64,000 nt of DNA from CAMCHP01 sp036835325 (GTDB lineage Bacteria > Bacteroidota > Bacteroidia > Flavobacteriales_D > Sanyastnellaceae). A program made the position numbers and the translations under genes. The stretch is taken from contig DAITMF010000013.1 in the NCBI GenBank assembly GCA_036835325.1, positions 1 through 64,000 of the forward strand. Direction: 5' to 3'. The notes under the pieces were generated by a model, which ran no database searches, was not told where the DNA came from, and saw only the letters and a list, made by a program, of their open reading frames with translations. Shown here piece after piece: positions 41,731 through 50,149 of this stretch; positions within the stretch are counted from its first letter, which is position 1, and every line of letters begins with the position of its first letter.

Positions 41731-42459
41731 TTAAGCACCCAGCGCAAGCTCGCGAAGGAGGCGCCGTTTGGCAATGGGCAGCAAGGTTTCAGACAATGGA
41801 AAGCCCAGCTTGCTTCTGAACAAAAAGGTAGCGGGATTGGGCAAATCATTGAACCGCTTGATCAGGTTCAATTTGACTTGCGCGAGGGTGGTTGAGAACG
41901 AACGTTTGGTTTGATCAACGAGTTCGAATTCAAGTTGATGGGCAATGGATTGTTCAAATTCAAGTTTTGACTTCCGGTAACGGAAGGCGAGAACACCGGT
42001 GTCGTCAGACTCCAGTATCAAGAGATAGCCTTCGTCTTTGTAGAGGGGCACAACACCCACCGAATTGAACTCAACATGTTCTTCAACCCAGTTGTAGAGT
42101 GCCTTTCCTTCGTCGATGGATTCTTCGATGCGGGGAAGTGCAAATGCAATGAGTTCATTGAGGTAGTTTCTCAATTCAGGGTGTTCTGAAGACGCAGCTT
42201 TGGTGAGTTGCATTTTCTTCCAGTCGATGCCGGTTACATCGCCGTCTGAACGCGCATCAAGCGCTTTTTGAACCATTGAGAGCTCGCTCAGTTTGCGGTG
42301 GGCTTCAATCGATTCTGACAAGGCGGGGTAGAGGCGGGCAGCATCGTATTCACTGCGCACACGCTGCAACCACGCTAAAAGCACAAATTGCTTGTATTCA
42401 CTGTCAATCACCCCGTCGGCCAACCAGTTCTCTGGGAAATGTGCGTTTGCCTTTAACAT
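41731..42459 (-). CDS. Conserved cytoplasmic protein of unknown function
   Basis: A 242-residue protein with no signal peptide or membrane segment. It is mixed alpha/beta with a largely helical N-terminal half (NWLADGVIDSEYKQFVLLAWLQ, VRSEYDAARLYPALSESIEA, ALPRIEESIDEGKALYNWVEE) and a beta-rich middle (VVPLYKDEGYLLI, DDTGVLAFRYRKSKLEF). I do not recognise a family or catalytic motif. The ATG at 42459 starts the gene, divergent from the sensor kinase 110 bases away. It is separated from the HtrA gene by about 100 bases. Confidence 0.7.
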   Translation of the reverse strand: MLKANAHFPENWLADGVIDSEYKQFVLLAWLQRVRSEYDAARLYPALSESIEAHRKLSELSMVQKALDARSDGDVTGIDWKKMQLTKAASSEHPELRNYLNELIAFALPRIEESIDEGKALYNWVEEHVEFNSVGVVPLYKDEGYLLILESDDTGVLAFRYRKSKLEFEQSIAHQLEFELVDQTKRSFSTTLAQVKLNLIKRFNDLPNPATFLFRSKLGFPLSETLLPIAKRRLLRELALGA

Positions 42460-42571
42460 TGTGAGAAATATGTGATTATAGTACTACGTAATTTAGCGAT
42501 GTTTGGTTTTCGAATCAAGCGTTTGCACGAGATACGATTAGCACCTTTTCGATAAAACGAATGCAGTTCTT

Positions 42572-43882
42572 GTGAAGCAGGTTAAACATTGGTGGGACCG
42601 GTTTATTGGTGATTCTGACTCGCTTTCGCTGCACCAACGGTTGTACAACGCGGTGTCGCTTATTTCGATTGTCATTCTCATGGTGATCGTGCCGGCGAAC
42701 TATTTTTTGGGGTTCGTAGATGTTGCGCTTGCTTGGTCAGGCATCGCATTGGTTATGGGAGTTGGGTATTGCTTGGTGAAGTACAAAAAGATGTACGATT
42801 TCAGCATCGCCATGTATTCTGCCTCAGTCTACATCGTGATGTTCTTGAATTACAAGTGGAATTCAGGCATTGACGGACCTACCTTGATCATGGTCACCTT
42901 GAGCATTCTGATGCTCATGCTCATGTCGCCCAAGAAATGGCACCCCTTGTGGCTTGTTATTCATGTCCTCCTTGCATCGGTCTTGCTCGGATTGGAGTAC
43001 ATCGACGAAGAATTTGCACCCGATACTTACCTGAGCAGAGCCCATCGCTACCTCGATATTTTCATCACGGTGGCGTTTTTGCAGGTGATCACTTTTCTTG
43101 CAGTTCGGGTATTGATTGCATCGTACGACCGCGAACGAAGAAAAGCCGAGCAACTGGCCAACGATGTTGAGCAGAAGAACGCTGAACTTACCCGACTCAA
43201 CCACAACAAAGACCGGCTGATTTCAATCTTATCGCACGATTTAAGGAGTCCGTTGGCCACCATACACGGTTTCTTGGATGTGCTTCGCGCACCCAATTCG
43301 GGCCTTTCTGAAGCAGAACGAACTGAACTGGAAAACAAGCTTGGCGTGATGGTGAGTGGAAGCATAGATTTGGTCGACAACCTTCTGGCATGGTCAAAGC
43401 GCCAAGGAAACTTGCCTCAGCCGGCCCTTGCCGAAGTGAACCTGAAGAGCATCAGTTCGGAAGTAATGCGCACTGCCTCGTTGATCGCACATTCAAAGGA
43501 CATTCTGCTGACAGACGCCGTTGATGCGAAAGGTGTAGCCCTAGCCAATGCCGACATGCTCACCATTGTGCTTCGCAACTTGGTCAGCAATGCCATCAAG
43601 TTCACCCCAAACGGTGGAAGCGTCTTCATTGAAAGCCGTTGCGAACACGGCAAGGTATCACTCGTGGTGCGCGATACAGGTTTGGGCATCGCAGCTGACC
43701 GAGTGCCCGATTTGTTCACGCTGAAACCGGGCTACTCTTACGGAACGGCCAGCGAAAAAGGCACGCAAATCGGTCTCTCACTGTGTGCCGAGTTGGCACA
43801 GGCCATGGAGGGAAGCATTTCTGTTGAAAGCGAGCTCGGAAAAGGCTCTAGTTTCACCTTGACCTTGCAGTCAGTCAACTAA
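42572..43882 (+). CDS. Membrane sensor histidine kinase
   Basis: A 436-residue kinase starting with GTG at 42572 (no ATG fits). About five to six transmembrane helices fill residues 24-187 without a large periplasmic loop, a MASE/7TM-like sensory arrangement. A short coiled coil (RRKAEQLANDVEQKNAELTRL) leads into HisKA with His222 in LISILSHDLRSPLATIHGF, then HATPase_c (N box VLRNLVSNAIKFTPNGG, DTGLGIAADRVPDLF, GTQIGLSLCAELAQAMEG). It lacks a receiver domain, so a separate response regulator must exist; the single-domain regulators in this window are not adjacent. It overlaps the GH20 gene end-to-end by four bases. Confidence 0.93.
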   Translation: MKQVKHWWDRFIGDSDSLSLHQRLYNAVSLISIVILMVIVPANYFLGFVDVALAWSGIALVMGVGYCLVKYKKMYDFSIAMYSASVYIVMFLNYKWNSGIDGPTLIMVTLSILMLMLMSPKKWHPLWLVIHVLLASVLLGLEYIDEEFAPDTYLSRAHRYLDIFITVAFLQVITFLAVRVLIASYDRERRKAEQLANDVEQKNAELTRLNHNKDRLISILSHDLRSPLATIHGFLDVLRAPNSGLSEAERTELENKLGVMVSGSIDLVDNLLAWSKRQGNLPQPALAEVNLKSISSEVMRTASLIAHSKDILLTDAVDAKGVALANADMLTIVLRNLVSNAIKFTPNGGSVFIESRCEHGKVSLVVRDTGLGIAADRVPDLFTLKPGYSYGTASEKGTQIGLSLCAELAQAMEGSISVESELGKGSSFTLTLQSVN

Positions 43883-46170
43883 TTCGCCAAAACAATGATT
43901 TCACTGGCGAAAAGCCAAGCCGGCTCCCCGGGTGCGTCATGCCAAGCCGGGTTCTTGCCGCGGTTTTTAGCCACTACTTTGAGGCGGTTGTAAGCCGTGG
44001 TAGTGTTGGTTTCAACGGTGATTTCAACGATGGCCTGCCGTTTGTCGTCTTCAGCCAGCGGATTGCGCGAAAGGCCCAGCGAATCCCATCGTTTGCCATC
44101 GTTTGAACCGAATACCTCGACCTCAACCGGAAGGAAAATCCATGCGTTGCTGTATGTATAGAAGGGCACGGTAACACGCTGAAGAGTCAATGGCGAGGCG
44201 AGTTCGTAAATGGCTTCGAGGTTTGCGCCTGAGAATCCTTGCCAATGGCCATCTCTGAAGTCGTAACTTCCTAAAATGCCGTCAGACAGGGCGTTGTCGC
44301 CACCTCCTGTGTAGTAAGGCGAATAAGGGTGCTGCAATGAAATCGATGTGTTGCGTAAGTTATGCTGCGCAAATTCCACGGTGAAGGTGTCAACGAGGCG
44401 ACCTTCCACGGCTTTCAGCTGAAGTCGTCCGCGTCCGTCAAGTGTATCGGGTACGTGAAGCCATCCGTCAGGTGGGAGCTCCATCCACGCAGTTGAATTC
44501 CATCGGTAAGCAGTTGAATCAGGCGATGATTTTGCATTTACCCTAAAGCTCAAGGGGTCACCATCCATCCCCAAAACCTCAAACGATAGGCTTGCAGGGC
44601 CGTATTCCACCCCCAAGCTGTCAAGGCGTGGATATTCTGATTTCACCCTGGCTTTGAAGCGTTCGTAATCGCGCTTTTCAGGGTACGTCCACAAGACTTC
44701 GGCCATGGCGAGTATCCGCGGGAATACCTTGCCATCGATGCTGTGTTGCGGTGCATGTTCGGTCCACATGTTGCATTCTCCGCCCAAAATAAAGCGGGCC
44801 TGCTCAGGGTGTAGTCCGTCAGGTACCGGATCAAAACTGTATACCTCTTCAAGGTCGGTACTCTTGATATCGTAGTCGAAGTAGGCATGCGAAGTAGGTG
44901 ACATTACGGCACCCACGCTGTTTTCAGCAGCCGTTTTACCGCCCTGCATACCCCGCCATGACTGCACGATAAGCTTCGGTTGCTCATTGGAAGGAGCATC
45001 GCTGATCATGGCGTCGCCACCTTCTAGAATCTCATCCCAGCCCATGAGGGTTCTACCTCGGGCATTGAGGTAGTTTTTAAAGTGGTTTACAAACCAACCT
45101 TGCAGTTCGTGTTCGTCGTGCAAACCTTCGTCGGTGATGCGTTTTTGGCATTTTTGACAAGCTTCCCAGCGGGTTTTTGGTGCTTCATCGCCTCCGATGT
45201 GGACAATGTCAGAGGGGAAAATGCTGAGCACTTCGTCGAAGATGGTCTCAAGGAAACGCACTGTTGAGTCGTTTCCTGCGCAGTAAATGTCTTTGAAAAC
45301 GCCCCATTCGGTCTCAACCGGGATGTGCTCACCGGTGCACGAAAGCCACGGATAAGAGGCAATGGCAGCGCTTGAATGCCCGGGAAGTTCGATTTCAGGC
45401 ACCACTTTGATGTGCCGTTCAGCAGCGTAGGCAACAATTTCGCGCATAACTTCTTGCGAGTAAAAACCTCCGTAGGCGCCGCCATCGGGGTGCTTTCTCC
45501 AGGCACCGACTTCGGTAAGCAGGGGGTACGCAAGCGATTCAAAACGCCAACCCTGGTCTTCGGTGAGGTGCCAGTGAAAAACATTCATTTTGTAGCGTGC
45601 AAGCAGGTCAAGGTAGCGTTTGATGAACTCAGGCTCCATGTAATGCCGGCAGCAGTCAAGCAGCATGCCACGGTGCTGAAAGCGGGGCTCATCGGTAATT
45701 TCATTGAATAAAAAGGCCATCGTGCCTGGCTTCTGCGCATCGGAGTGTTGCAATTGCAACACGGTTTGAAGGGCGTAAAATGCGCCTTGTCTACTGCCTG
45801 CGTGAATTTCAATGCCCGATTGGTCAATGCGCAAGCGGTAGGCTTCGGGAGCGGTGATGTCTTTTTTTTGGAGGATGCGGATGGATGCTCCATCGGCGTA
45901 TCCGGCGACTAGCTTCAAATCGCCAACGAATGGATGCAGTTCAGCGATGAGGTAATTCGCCTCGTTTTGGAAGGCAGAGTCAGCGGCGATGCGGTCATTG
46001 CTTCCCAGCAAATAGGCTTTTGACGCTGTTTCGAGATAACTCGAGGGCGCCGGTAGAATCGTCACCGACGATTCAGGCAAATCGACTGTGGTGGAATCAG
46101 TAGTGCAGCCGATCAGGGCCATTGCACATGCGATGAACAGGCCCAAGCCTGCCAAAATGTACCTGTTCAC
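43879..46170 (-). CDS. GH20 beta-N-acetylhexosaminidase lipoprotein
   Basis: A 763-residue exported glycosidase. The start is GTG at 46168-46170 in a GTGA overlap with the upstream small gene. The N-terminus is a lipoprotein signal (FIACAMALIGC, Cys22). Then comes the GH20b domain (SGIEIHAGSRQGAFYALQTVLQL), the GH20 catalytic barrel (PRFQHRGMLLDCCRHYM; DIVHIGGDEAPKTRWEAC with the catalytic Asp-Glu pair; AYFDYDIK; WTYPE), and at the C-terminus a discoidin/F5-8-type carbohydrate-binding region (YELASPLTLQRVTVPFYTYS, TTAYNRLKVVAKNRGKN). It releases GlcNAc/GalNAc from chitin or glycoprotein oligosaccharides; surface-anchored via lipid. A CATCCATCC element at 44561-44576 and another at 45862-45887 lie in the gene. 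Confidence 0.95.
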   Translation of the reverse strand: MNRYILAGLGLFIACAMALIGCTTDSTTVDLPESSVTILPAPSSYLETASKAYLLGSNDRIAADSAFQNEANYLIAELHPFVGDLKLVAGYADGASIRILQKKDITAPEAYRLRIDQSGIEIHAGSRQGAFYALQTVLQLQHSDAQKPGTMAFLFNEITDEPRFQHRGMLLDCCRHYMEPEFIKRYLDLLARYKMNVFHWHLTEDQGWRFESLAYPLLTEVGAWRKHPDGGAYGGFYSQEVMREIVAYAAERHIKVVPEIELPGHSSAAIASYPWLSCTGEHIPVETEWGVFKDIYCAGNDSTVRFLETIFDEVLSIFPSDIVHIGGDEAPKTRWEACQKCQKRITDEGLHDEHELQGWFVNHFKNYLNARGRTLMGWDEILEGGDAMISDAPSNEQPKLIVQSWRGMQGGKTAAENSVGAVMSPTSHAYFDYDIKSTDLEEVYSFDPVPDGLHPEQARFILGGECNMWTEHAPQHSIDGKVFPRILAMAEVLWTYPEKRDYERFKARVKSEYPRLDSLGVEYGPASLSFEVLGMDGDPLSFRVNAKSSPDSTAYRWNSTAWMELPPDGWLHVPDTLDGRGRLQLKAVEGRLVDTFTVEFAQHNLRNTSISLQHPYSPYYTGGGDNALSDGILGSYDFRDGHWQGFSGANLEAIYELASPLTLQRVTVPFYTYSNAWIFLPVEVEVFGSNDGKRWDSLGLSRNPLAEDDKRQAIVEITVETNTTTAYNRLKVVAKNRGKNPAWHDAPGEPAWLFASEIIVLAN

Positions 46171-46484
46171 TCTGTAGGGATTTCAAGAGGGATGAAGAAG
46201 CTGGCGATGCCAACGAATTTCATCTGATTGCCCGGTATGTTCATCTCGTACACCGAAAAGAAGATATAATCGTTGCGTTTGGTGAACATGGAGGCCATTG
46301 ACGCAAGGTTTCCCATTTTTAAGCCGCTTTCTTCGAGCACATCCAAGTACTCTTGGGGAATACTGTCGGCATGCTCGTTGATGCCACGTTCTACAAACTG
46401 AGTGAAATCACCTTTATCAGGATTGGTCAGGTAAAGGATACCCAAAATCACGGGCACGATGGCGAGAGAGATTAAGCGCTTCAT
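46167..46484 (-). CDS. Small exported protein, DUF4359-like
   Basis: A 105-residue protein with an N-terminal hydrophobic helix (ISLAIVPVILGILYL) directly followed by TNPDKGDFTQFVE, which is the layout of the DUF4359 family (a membrane helix followed by TNP...Y/F..F). The rest (DYIFFSVYEMNIPGNQMKFVGIASFFIPL) is a small alpha/beta domain facing the periplasm. Function unknown. Its stop overlaps the GTG start of the GH20 gene as GTGA, so the two are co-translated, but I see no functional reason for the pairing. Confidence 0.7.
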   Translation of the reverse strand: MKRLISLAIVPVILGILYLTNPDKGDFTQFVERGINEHADSIPQEYLDVLEESGLKMGNLASMASMFTKRNDYIFFSVYEMNIPGNQMKFVGIASFFIPLEIPTE

Positions 46485-46587
46485 GGGTGGTGTATTTGGG
46501 TGAAAGATAGCGAATTGGTCAATTATCGAAATCTAGAAAGTCTGACTGTTCATTCAACGGAGCGCATTCACAAAGCAACCAAAACAA

Positions 46588-46617
46588 AATGGGCATCACC
46601 TTTACGGTGTGCCCATT
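46588..46617 (-). terminator. Terminator after tRNA-Ala
   Basis: Minus strand: AATGGGCACACC pairs with GGTGATGCCCATT (one bulge) around a short loop, followed by TTTTGTTTT. Lies 11 bases past the tRNA 3' end. Confidence 0.7.
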
Positions 46618-46628
46618 CGAAATTTCTG

Positions 46629-46702
<74 letters not shown>

Positions 46703-46838
46703 GAAAAGCGACTGCAATATTAAGGATTTTTTAAACGGCAGGTGTTAGCCCGTTCAATTTTCTTTTTGGTGCATCAAAGCTGCAATTTCGGTGGCAGAAC
46801 TCGTAGCCATTGGCTAATTTGCGCATCCATCCGAATCT

Positions 46839-47615
46839 ATGAACTACATTCAGCAGCATCTTGAAAACGGCGTTTTGGAACTCAGGTTCAACCGTCAGGA
46901 AGTGTTCAACAGCTTCAACCGCGGCATGGCCCTCGAGCTGCAGCGCGCACTTGACGAGGCTGAAGCGAACTTTGAGGTGAGGTGCATCGTGCTTACCGGA
47001 AACGGCAAGGCATTTTGTGCCGGCCAAGATTTGGCCGAGGTGATGGACCCCAACGGTCCGGAGCTCACGTCGATTGTCCGTGAGCATTACAACCCGATTG
47101 TGATGCGCATCCGCAACATTGAGAAACCTTTCGTGGGAGCCGTGAACGGTGTGGCAGCCGGCGCGGGAGCCAACATTGCCTTGGCCTGTGACATCTGCGT
47201 GGCTGCCGAATCGGCGTCGTTCATTCAGGCATTTTCAAAGATCGGTTTGATTCCTGACAGCGGAGGCACCTACTTTTTGCCTCGAATCATCGGACTGCAA
47301 CGGGCAGCGGCATTGGCATTTCTGGGCGATAAAGTGGCTGCCCGCGATGCCGTTTCGATGGGCATGATTTACGCGGCTTACCCTGACGAACAGTTTAGCA
47401 ACGAAGTAAAGGCGTTGGCGACCAAATTGGCAGCTATGCCAACCAAAGGCTTGGGGCTCACCAAGCGTGCATTTAATGAAGGACTGTCAAACACGCTCAA
47501 GCAGCAACTCGATGTTGAGGAGCGCTTGCAAACGGAGGCCGGTCAAACCCACGATTACAATGAAGGTGTAAACGCTTTTCTGGAGAAGCGCAAACCCAGT
47601 TTCAAAGGCCGGTAG
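46839..47615 (+). CDS. PaaG-like enoyl-CoA hydratase/isomerase
   Basis: A 258-residue crotonase-fold enzyme. The oxyanion-hole segments GNGKAFCAGQDLAEV and GAVNGVAAGAGANIALACD are present, and SKIGLIPDSGGTYFLPRIIG is characteristic of PaaG, the 1,2-epoxyphenylacetyl-CoA isomerase of aerobic phenylacetate degradation; ALRLAGLP-type hydratases have a Glu at the first catalytic position, here Ala/Ser-type, with the conserved Asp in PDSGG. Length fits. The stand-alone position, far from paaJ- and paaY-like genes at 59723-61534, means the exact substrate is not certain; a general enoyl-CoA isomerase remains possible. Confidence 0.85.
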   Translation: MNYIQQHLENGVLELRFNRQEVFNSFNRGMALELQRALDEAEANFEVRCIVLTGNGKAFCAGQDLAEVMDPNGPELTSIVREHYNPIVMRIRNIEKPFVGAVNGVAAGAGANIALACDICVAAESASFIQAFSKIGLIPDSGGTYFLPRIIGLQRAAALAFLGDKVAARDAVSMGMIYAAYPDEQFSNEVKALATKLAAMPTKGLGLTKRAFNEGLSNTLKQQLDVEERLQTEAGQTHDYNEGVNAFLEKRKPSFKGR

Positions 47616-47703
47616 TTCACAATTTGCTTTTGATAACCCGTTGATTCGGAGTTGAAAATCGGCTCTGGGGGCTGTTATTTTTACCAAAACCTCCCTCACC
47701 CGT

Positions 47704-48108
47704 ATGCAAACGCATTACAGAAACATTGTGTTGATTGACGACGACGCCATCAACAACCTTTTGAACAGGCAGTTTTTGACCTTCGTTCTGCCGGGGTCGA
47801 ACATCACAACCTTTCAAGAAGGAGCCTTGGTGCTGCGGTACCTGGCCGAAGGTAAAATTGTACGTCCTGACCTGATCCTTCTCGATATTAACATGCCGGA
47901 GATGGATGGATGGGAGTTCTTGTACCACCTTCGCGACATCAATCCGAACATTGAGGTGATGCTGCTCAGTTCATCACTGCATTGGGACGACATGGAGCGG
48001 GCTCGCACCGAAGCACAGGTGAAGTGCTACATCCAAAAGCCTCTGACCGAAGACAAAATTAGCCGCTACATCGTCCATAGGAATTTCTCAGAAGTTGAAG
48101 TGGATTGA
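47704..48108 (+). CDS. Single-domain response regulator
   Basis: A 134-residue receiver domain with no output domain. The acidic pocket is VLIDDDAIN, the phosphoacceptor Asp lies in LILLDINMPEMDGWEFL (about residue 62), the Ser/Thr switch at MLLSSSLHW and the Lys in CYIQKPLTEDK. Such small regulators are common in Flavobacteriia and relay phosphate or bind kinases and other proteins directly. A copy of the GATGGATGG motif (47901-47912) falls exactly on the MDGW codons. It overlaps the downstream small gene by 14 bases. Confidence 0.92.
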   Translation: MQTHYRNIVLIDDDAINNLLNRQFLTFVLPGSNITTFQEGALVLRYLAEGKIVRPDLILLDINMPEMDGWEFLYHLRDINPNIEVMLLSSSLHWDDMERARTEAQVKCYIQKPLTEDKISRYIVHRNFSEVEVD

Positions 48109-48367
48109 TGTTCATGAGGCACTCCCGGAGCATGAACAACGTGTATTGGCGTTCATCCCGGGAAACAAAGTGTACCTACCGGGTAAAGACCTCGCTTACG
48201 AAATCCGTGAGGTCATTGTGCTGAGGTTCATCCGTGATTTTTTTGCGAACCGTCCTGACAAAGCCGAGAAGCACGGCATCCATTTTTGGCAAGGGGAAGG
48301 CAACAGCAACCACTACTTCGCCGATGTTAGCCATTGGATGCTCATCCCCGAAGGGCCAAATCCATAA
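48095..48367 (+). CDS. Small DUF551-like protein
   Basis: A 90-residue soluble protein beginning at a TTG (48095-48097): MKWIDVHEALPEHEQRVLAF. The start W-I-x-V-x-x-A-L-P and the end YFADVSHWMLIPEGP match the DUF551 pattern (W...LP.....VL ... VTHWMPLP), a domain found in many phage and bacterial proteins with no known activity. The TTG overlaps the response-regulator gene by 14 bases; no ATG or GTG fits. Coupled translation with the regulator is likely. Function unknown. Confidence 0.7.
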   Translation: MKWIDVHEALPEHEQRVLAFIPGNKVYLPGKDLAYEIREVIVLRFIRDFFANRPDKAEKHGIHFWQGEGNSNHYFADVSHWMLIPEGPNP

Positions 48368-48370
48368 ATC

Positions 48371-49483
48371 TTACCAAGGAATATCGCCGTCGTTGTCGTT
48401 CATGAGCCGACCTTGCAATCGAATTGATGATTTGTGAATCAGTTCGAGGTACTGGGTTAAGAATTCTTCTGGCAACTGCAGCGCGGCACCAATCGCTTTG
48501 CGTGAGCGCATGATTTCTTTCCACCGTTCGATTTGCAGAATGGTGATGTCGTTCTCTTTTTTGTACGAACCTATTTCCCTTACCAAATCCATTCGTTTGG
48601 CGAGTAACCGAATGACTTGTTCATCCACTTCATCGATGTGCGAGCGGAGCAGGGTTAGTTCGTTGGCGACTGTTGGGTCAACGCAATTGGTGTTGCGAAG
48701 GTTCAAGCCATCAAGCAGCGTGAACAGGGTTTCGGGGGTGATTTGCTGAGCTGCATCGCTCCAGGCCTCATCAGGCCGTGGGTGGGTTTCAATCATCAGT
48801 CCATCCATCCCCAAATCCAATGCCTTTTGCGCAACACCGGCCAGAAGTTTTCGGTCGCCGGTGATGTGGCTGGGGTCGCAGAGAATGGGCAGTTCGGGCA
48901 GTGCAGCTTTGAGGGCGATGGGAATCTCCCACAGGGGGGCATTGCGAAAACCGCCTGACTGAACGCCTGAAAAACCACGGTGCATGGCCAGCATGCGCGT
49001 TATGCCTGCACCGGCGAACCGTTCAAAGGCACCAATCCAGAGTTCGAGATCGGGGTTGATGGGGTTTTTGACCATCACGGGGATGTCGACCCCTTTTAGT
49101 GCATCGGCAATTTCTTGAACAGAGAACGGGTTTACGGTGGTTCGTGCACCGATCCAAAGCACGTCGACCCCTGCATTAAGGGCAGCTTCAACGTGTTGTG
49201 CGTTGGCTACCTCGGTTGTGGTTGGAATGCCAGCTGCTTTGCCGGCATTGACGAGCCAAGGGAGGGCCACATCGCCCATGCCTTGAAACGAGCCCGGGCG
49301 GGTTCGCGGTTTCCAGATTCCTGCGCGTAGGAGGGCGATTTCGCCTGATTTGGCCAAGCGAAGAGCGGTTTCCATGACCTGTTCTTCGGTTTCAGCCGCG
49401 CACGGACCGGCAATAACGAGCGGGAAGCTGGCATTGATGGGCCACGATTCAAGCGGTAGCAACCGAAAGGAGGGAAGTGTCAT
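48371..49483 (-). CDS. Bifunctional DAHP synthase / chorismate mutase
   Basis: A 370-residue fusion for aromatic amino-acid biosynthesis. Residues about 1-260 are a type I (AroA/KDOPS-like) 3-deoxy-D-arabino-heptulosonate 7-phosphate synthase: VIAGPCAAETEEQVMETA, LLRAGIWKPRTRPGSFQG, DVLWIGARTTVNPFSVQEI, ILCDPSHITGDRKLLAGVA and LMIETHPRPDEAWSDA. The last about 95 residues are an AroQ-type chorismate mutase (LRSHIDEVDEQVIRLLAKRM, VREIGSYKKENDITI). This fusion order is standard in Bacteroidota and lets chorismate mutase ligands regulate DAHP synthesis. The ATG at 49483 is chosen over the longer frame, which reaches into the tRNA region. A TACCTTTG box lies at 49528-49535. Confidence 0.95.
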   Translation of the reverse strand: MTLPSFRLLPLESWPINASFPLVIAGPCAAETEEQVMETALRLAKSGEIALLRAGIWKPRTRPGSFQGMGDVALPWLVNAGKAAGIPTTTEVANAQHVEAALNAGVDVLWIGARTTVNPFSVQEIADALKGVDIPVMVKNPINPDLELWIGAFERFAGAGITRMLAMHRGFSGVQSGGFRNAPLWEIPIALKAALPELPILCDPSHITGDRKLLAGVAQKALDLGMDGLMIETHPRPDEAWSDAAQQITPETLFTLLDGLNLRNTNCVDPTVANELTLLRSHIDEVDEQVIRLLAKRMDLVREIGSYKKENDITILQIERWKEIMRSRKAIGAALQLPEEFLTQYLELIHKSSIRLQGRLMNDNDGDIPW

Positions 49484-49527
49484 GCTACTATAACCGTTCG
49501 AAGCGGCAAGGGTTCGGAACGGCGACA

Positions 49528-49535
49528 CAAAGGTA
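49528..49535 (-). promoter_or_regulatory. Candidate -7 box (TACCTTTG) for the DAHP synthase/chorismate mutase gene
   Basis: Minus-strand match to TAnnTTTG, about 45 bases before the ATG and just after the tRNA terminator. Confidence 0.45.
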
Positions 49536-49561
49536 CACGGAAGGGGTGGAATCGAAAAGGA

Positions 49562-49582
49562 AAAAGCGGCTGAGCCGCTTTT
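49562..49582. terminator. Bidirectional terminator after the tRNA cluster
   Basis: Nine-base stem AAAAGCGGC/GCCGCTTTT with a TGA loop; T-runs on the minus strand follow the tRNA-Leu gene three bases upstream of its end. Ends the tRNA-Lys/Leu/Leu transcript. Confidence 0.8.
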
Positions 49583-49585
49583 CAG

Positions 49586-49667
49586 TACCCAAGACTGGAC
49601 TCGAACCAGCACACCCGAAGGCACAGCCGCCTGAAGACTGCGCGTCTACCAATTTCGCCACTTGGGT
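49586..49667 (-). tRNA. tRNA-Leu (CAG)
   Basis: Minus-strand cloverleaf of 82 bases with a long variable arm. Acceptor ACCCAAG pairs with CTTGGGT; anticodon loop TTCAGGC (anticodon CAG) closed by CAGTC/GGCTG; variable arm TGCCTTCGGGTGT; T arm GCTGG-TTCGAGT-CCAGT. CCA not encoded. Confidence 0.95.
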
Positions 49668-49689
49668 AAATGGAAGTAACACTGAAGTG

Positions 49690-49774
49690 TGCCCAGGGTG
49701 GGACTCGAACCCACACACCCTATACGGATACATGGCCCTCAACCATGCCTGTCTACCAATTTCAGCACCTGGGC
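49690..49774 (-). tRNA. tRNA-Leu (GAG)
   Basis: Minus-strand cloverleaf of 85 bases with a long variable arm. Acceptor GCCCAGG pairs with CCTGGGC; anticodon loop TTGAGGG (anticodon GAG) closed by CATGG/CCATG; T arm GTGGG-TTCGAGT-CCCAC. CCA not encoded. Confidence 0.95.
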
Positions 49775-49941
49775 AGGTGCCCCGAAAAGGGCCGGACGGT
49801 GATTCATCGGTGGTCTGACTCCAGTACTGGGGGCGAAGCCACCCTGTGAAGCCAGGTAAACGTTACGACGAACTCGCTTCCGGGCGATTCGGGTGATTCA
49901 GTGTCGTACAACGAGCGTTCCGGTCGTTTCCGGTGCTGAAG

Positions 49942-50014
49942 TGATCCCGCTGGGGCTCGAACCCAGGACCCGTACATTAAAAGTGTACTGCTCTACCAGC
50001 TGAGCTACGGAATC
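49942..50014 (-). tRNA. tRNA-Lys (TTT)
   Basis: Minus-strand cloverleaf of 73 bases. Acceptor GATTCCG pairs with CGGGATC; anticodon loop CTTTTAA (anticodon TTT) closed by GTACA/TGTAC; T loop TTCGAGC. CCA not encoded. First gene of the minus-strand tRNA cluster, with a good promoter at 50034-50065. Confidence 0.95.
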
Positions 50015-50033
50015 ATTTCCCGTTTCGGGGGTG

Positions 50034-50065
50034 CAAATATAGAACGGTTTTTTACAATTCTCCAA
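50034..50065 (-). promoter_or_regulatory. Promoter of the tRNA-Lys/Leu/Leu cluster
   Basis: Minus strand: -7 TATATTTG (50034-50041), 21-base spacer, -33 TTG (50063-50065), about 20 bases before the tRNA-Lys 5' end. The -7 box is identical to that of tRNA-Met. Confidence 0.65.
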
Positions 50066-50149
50066 GTTAGCAAAGCTCTTTTCCCGTTTTGGCTGCCGTT
50101 TTTTTTCAATAATTTGAAAATGAGCTTTTTATACTGGTGAAATGGGTGA

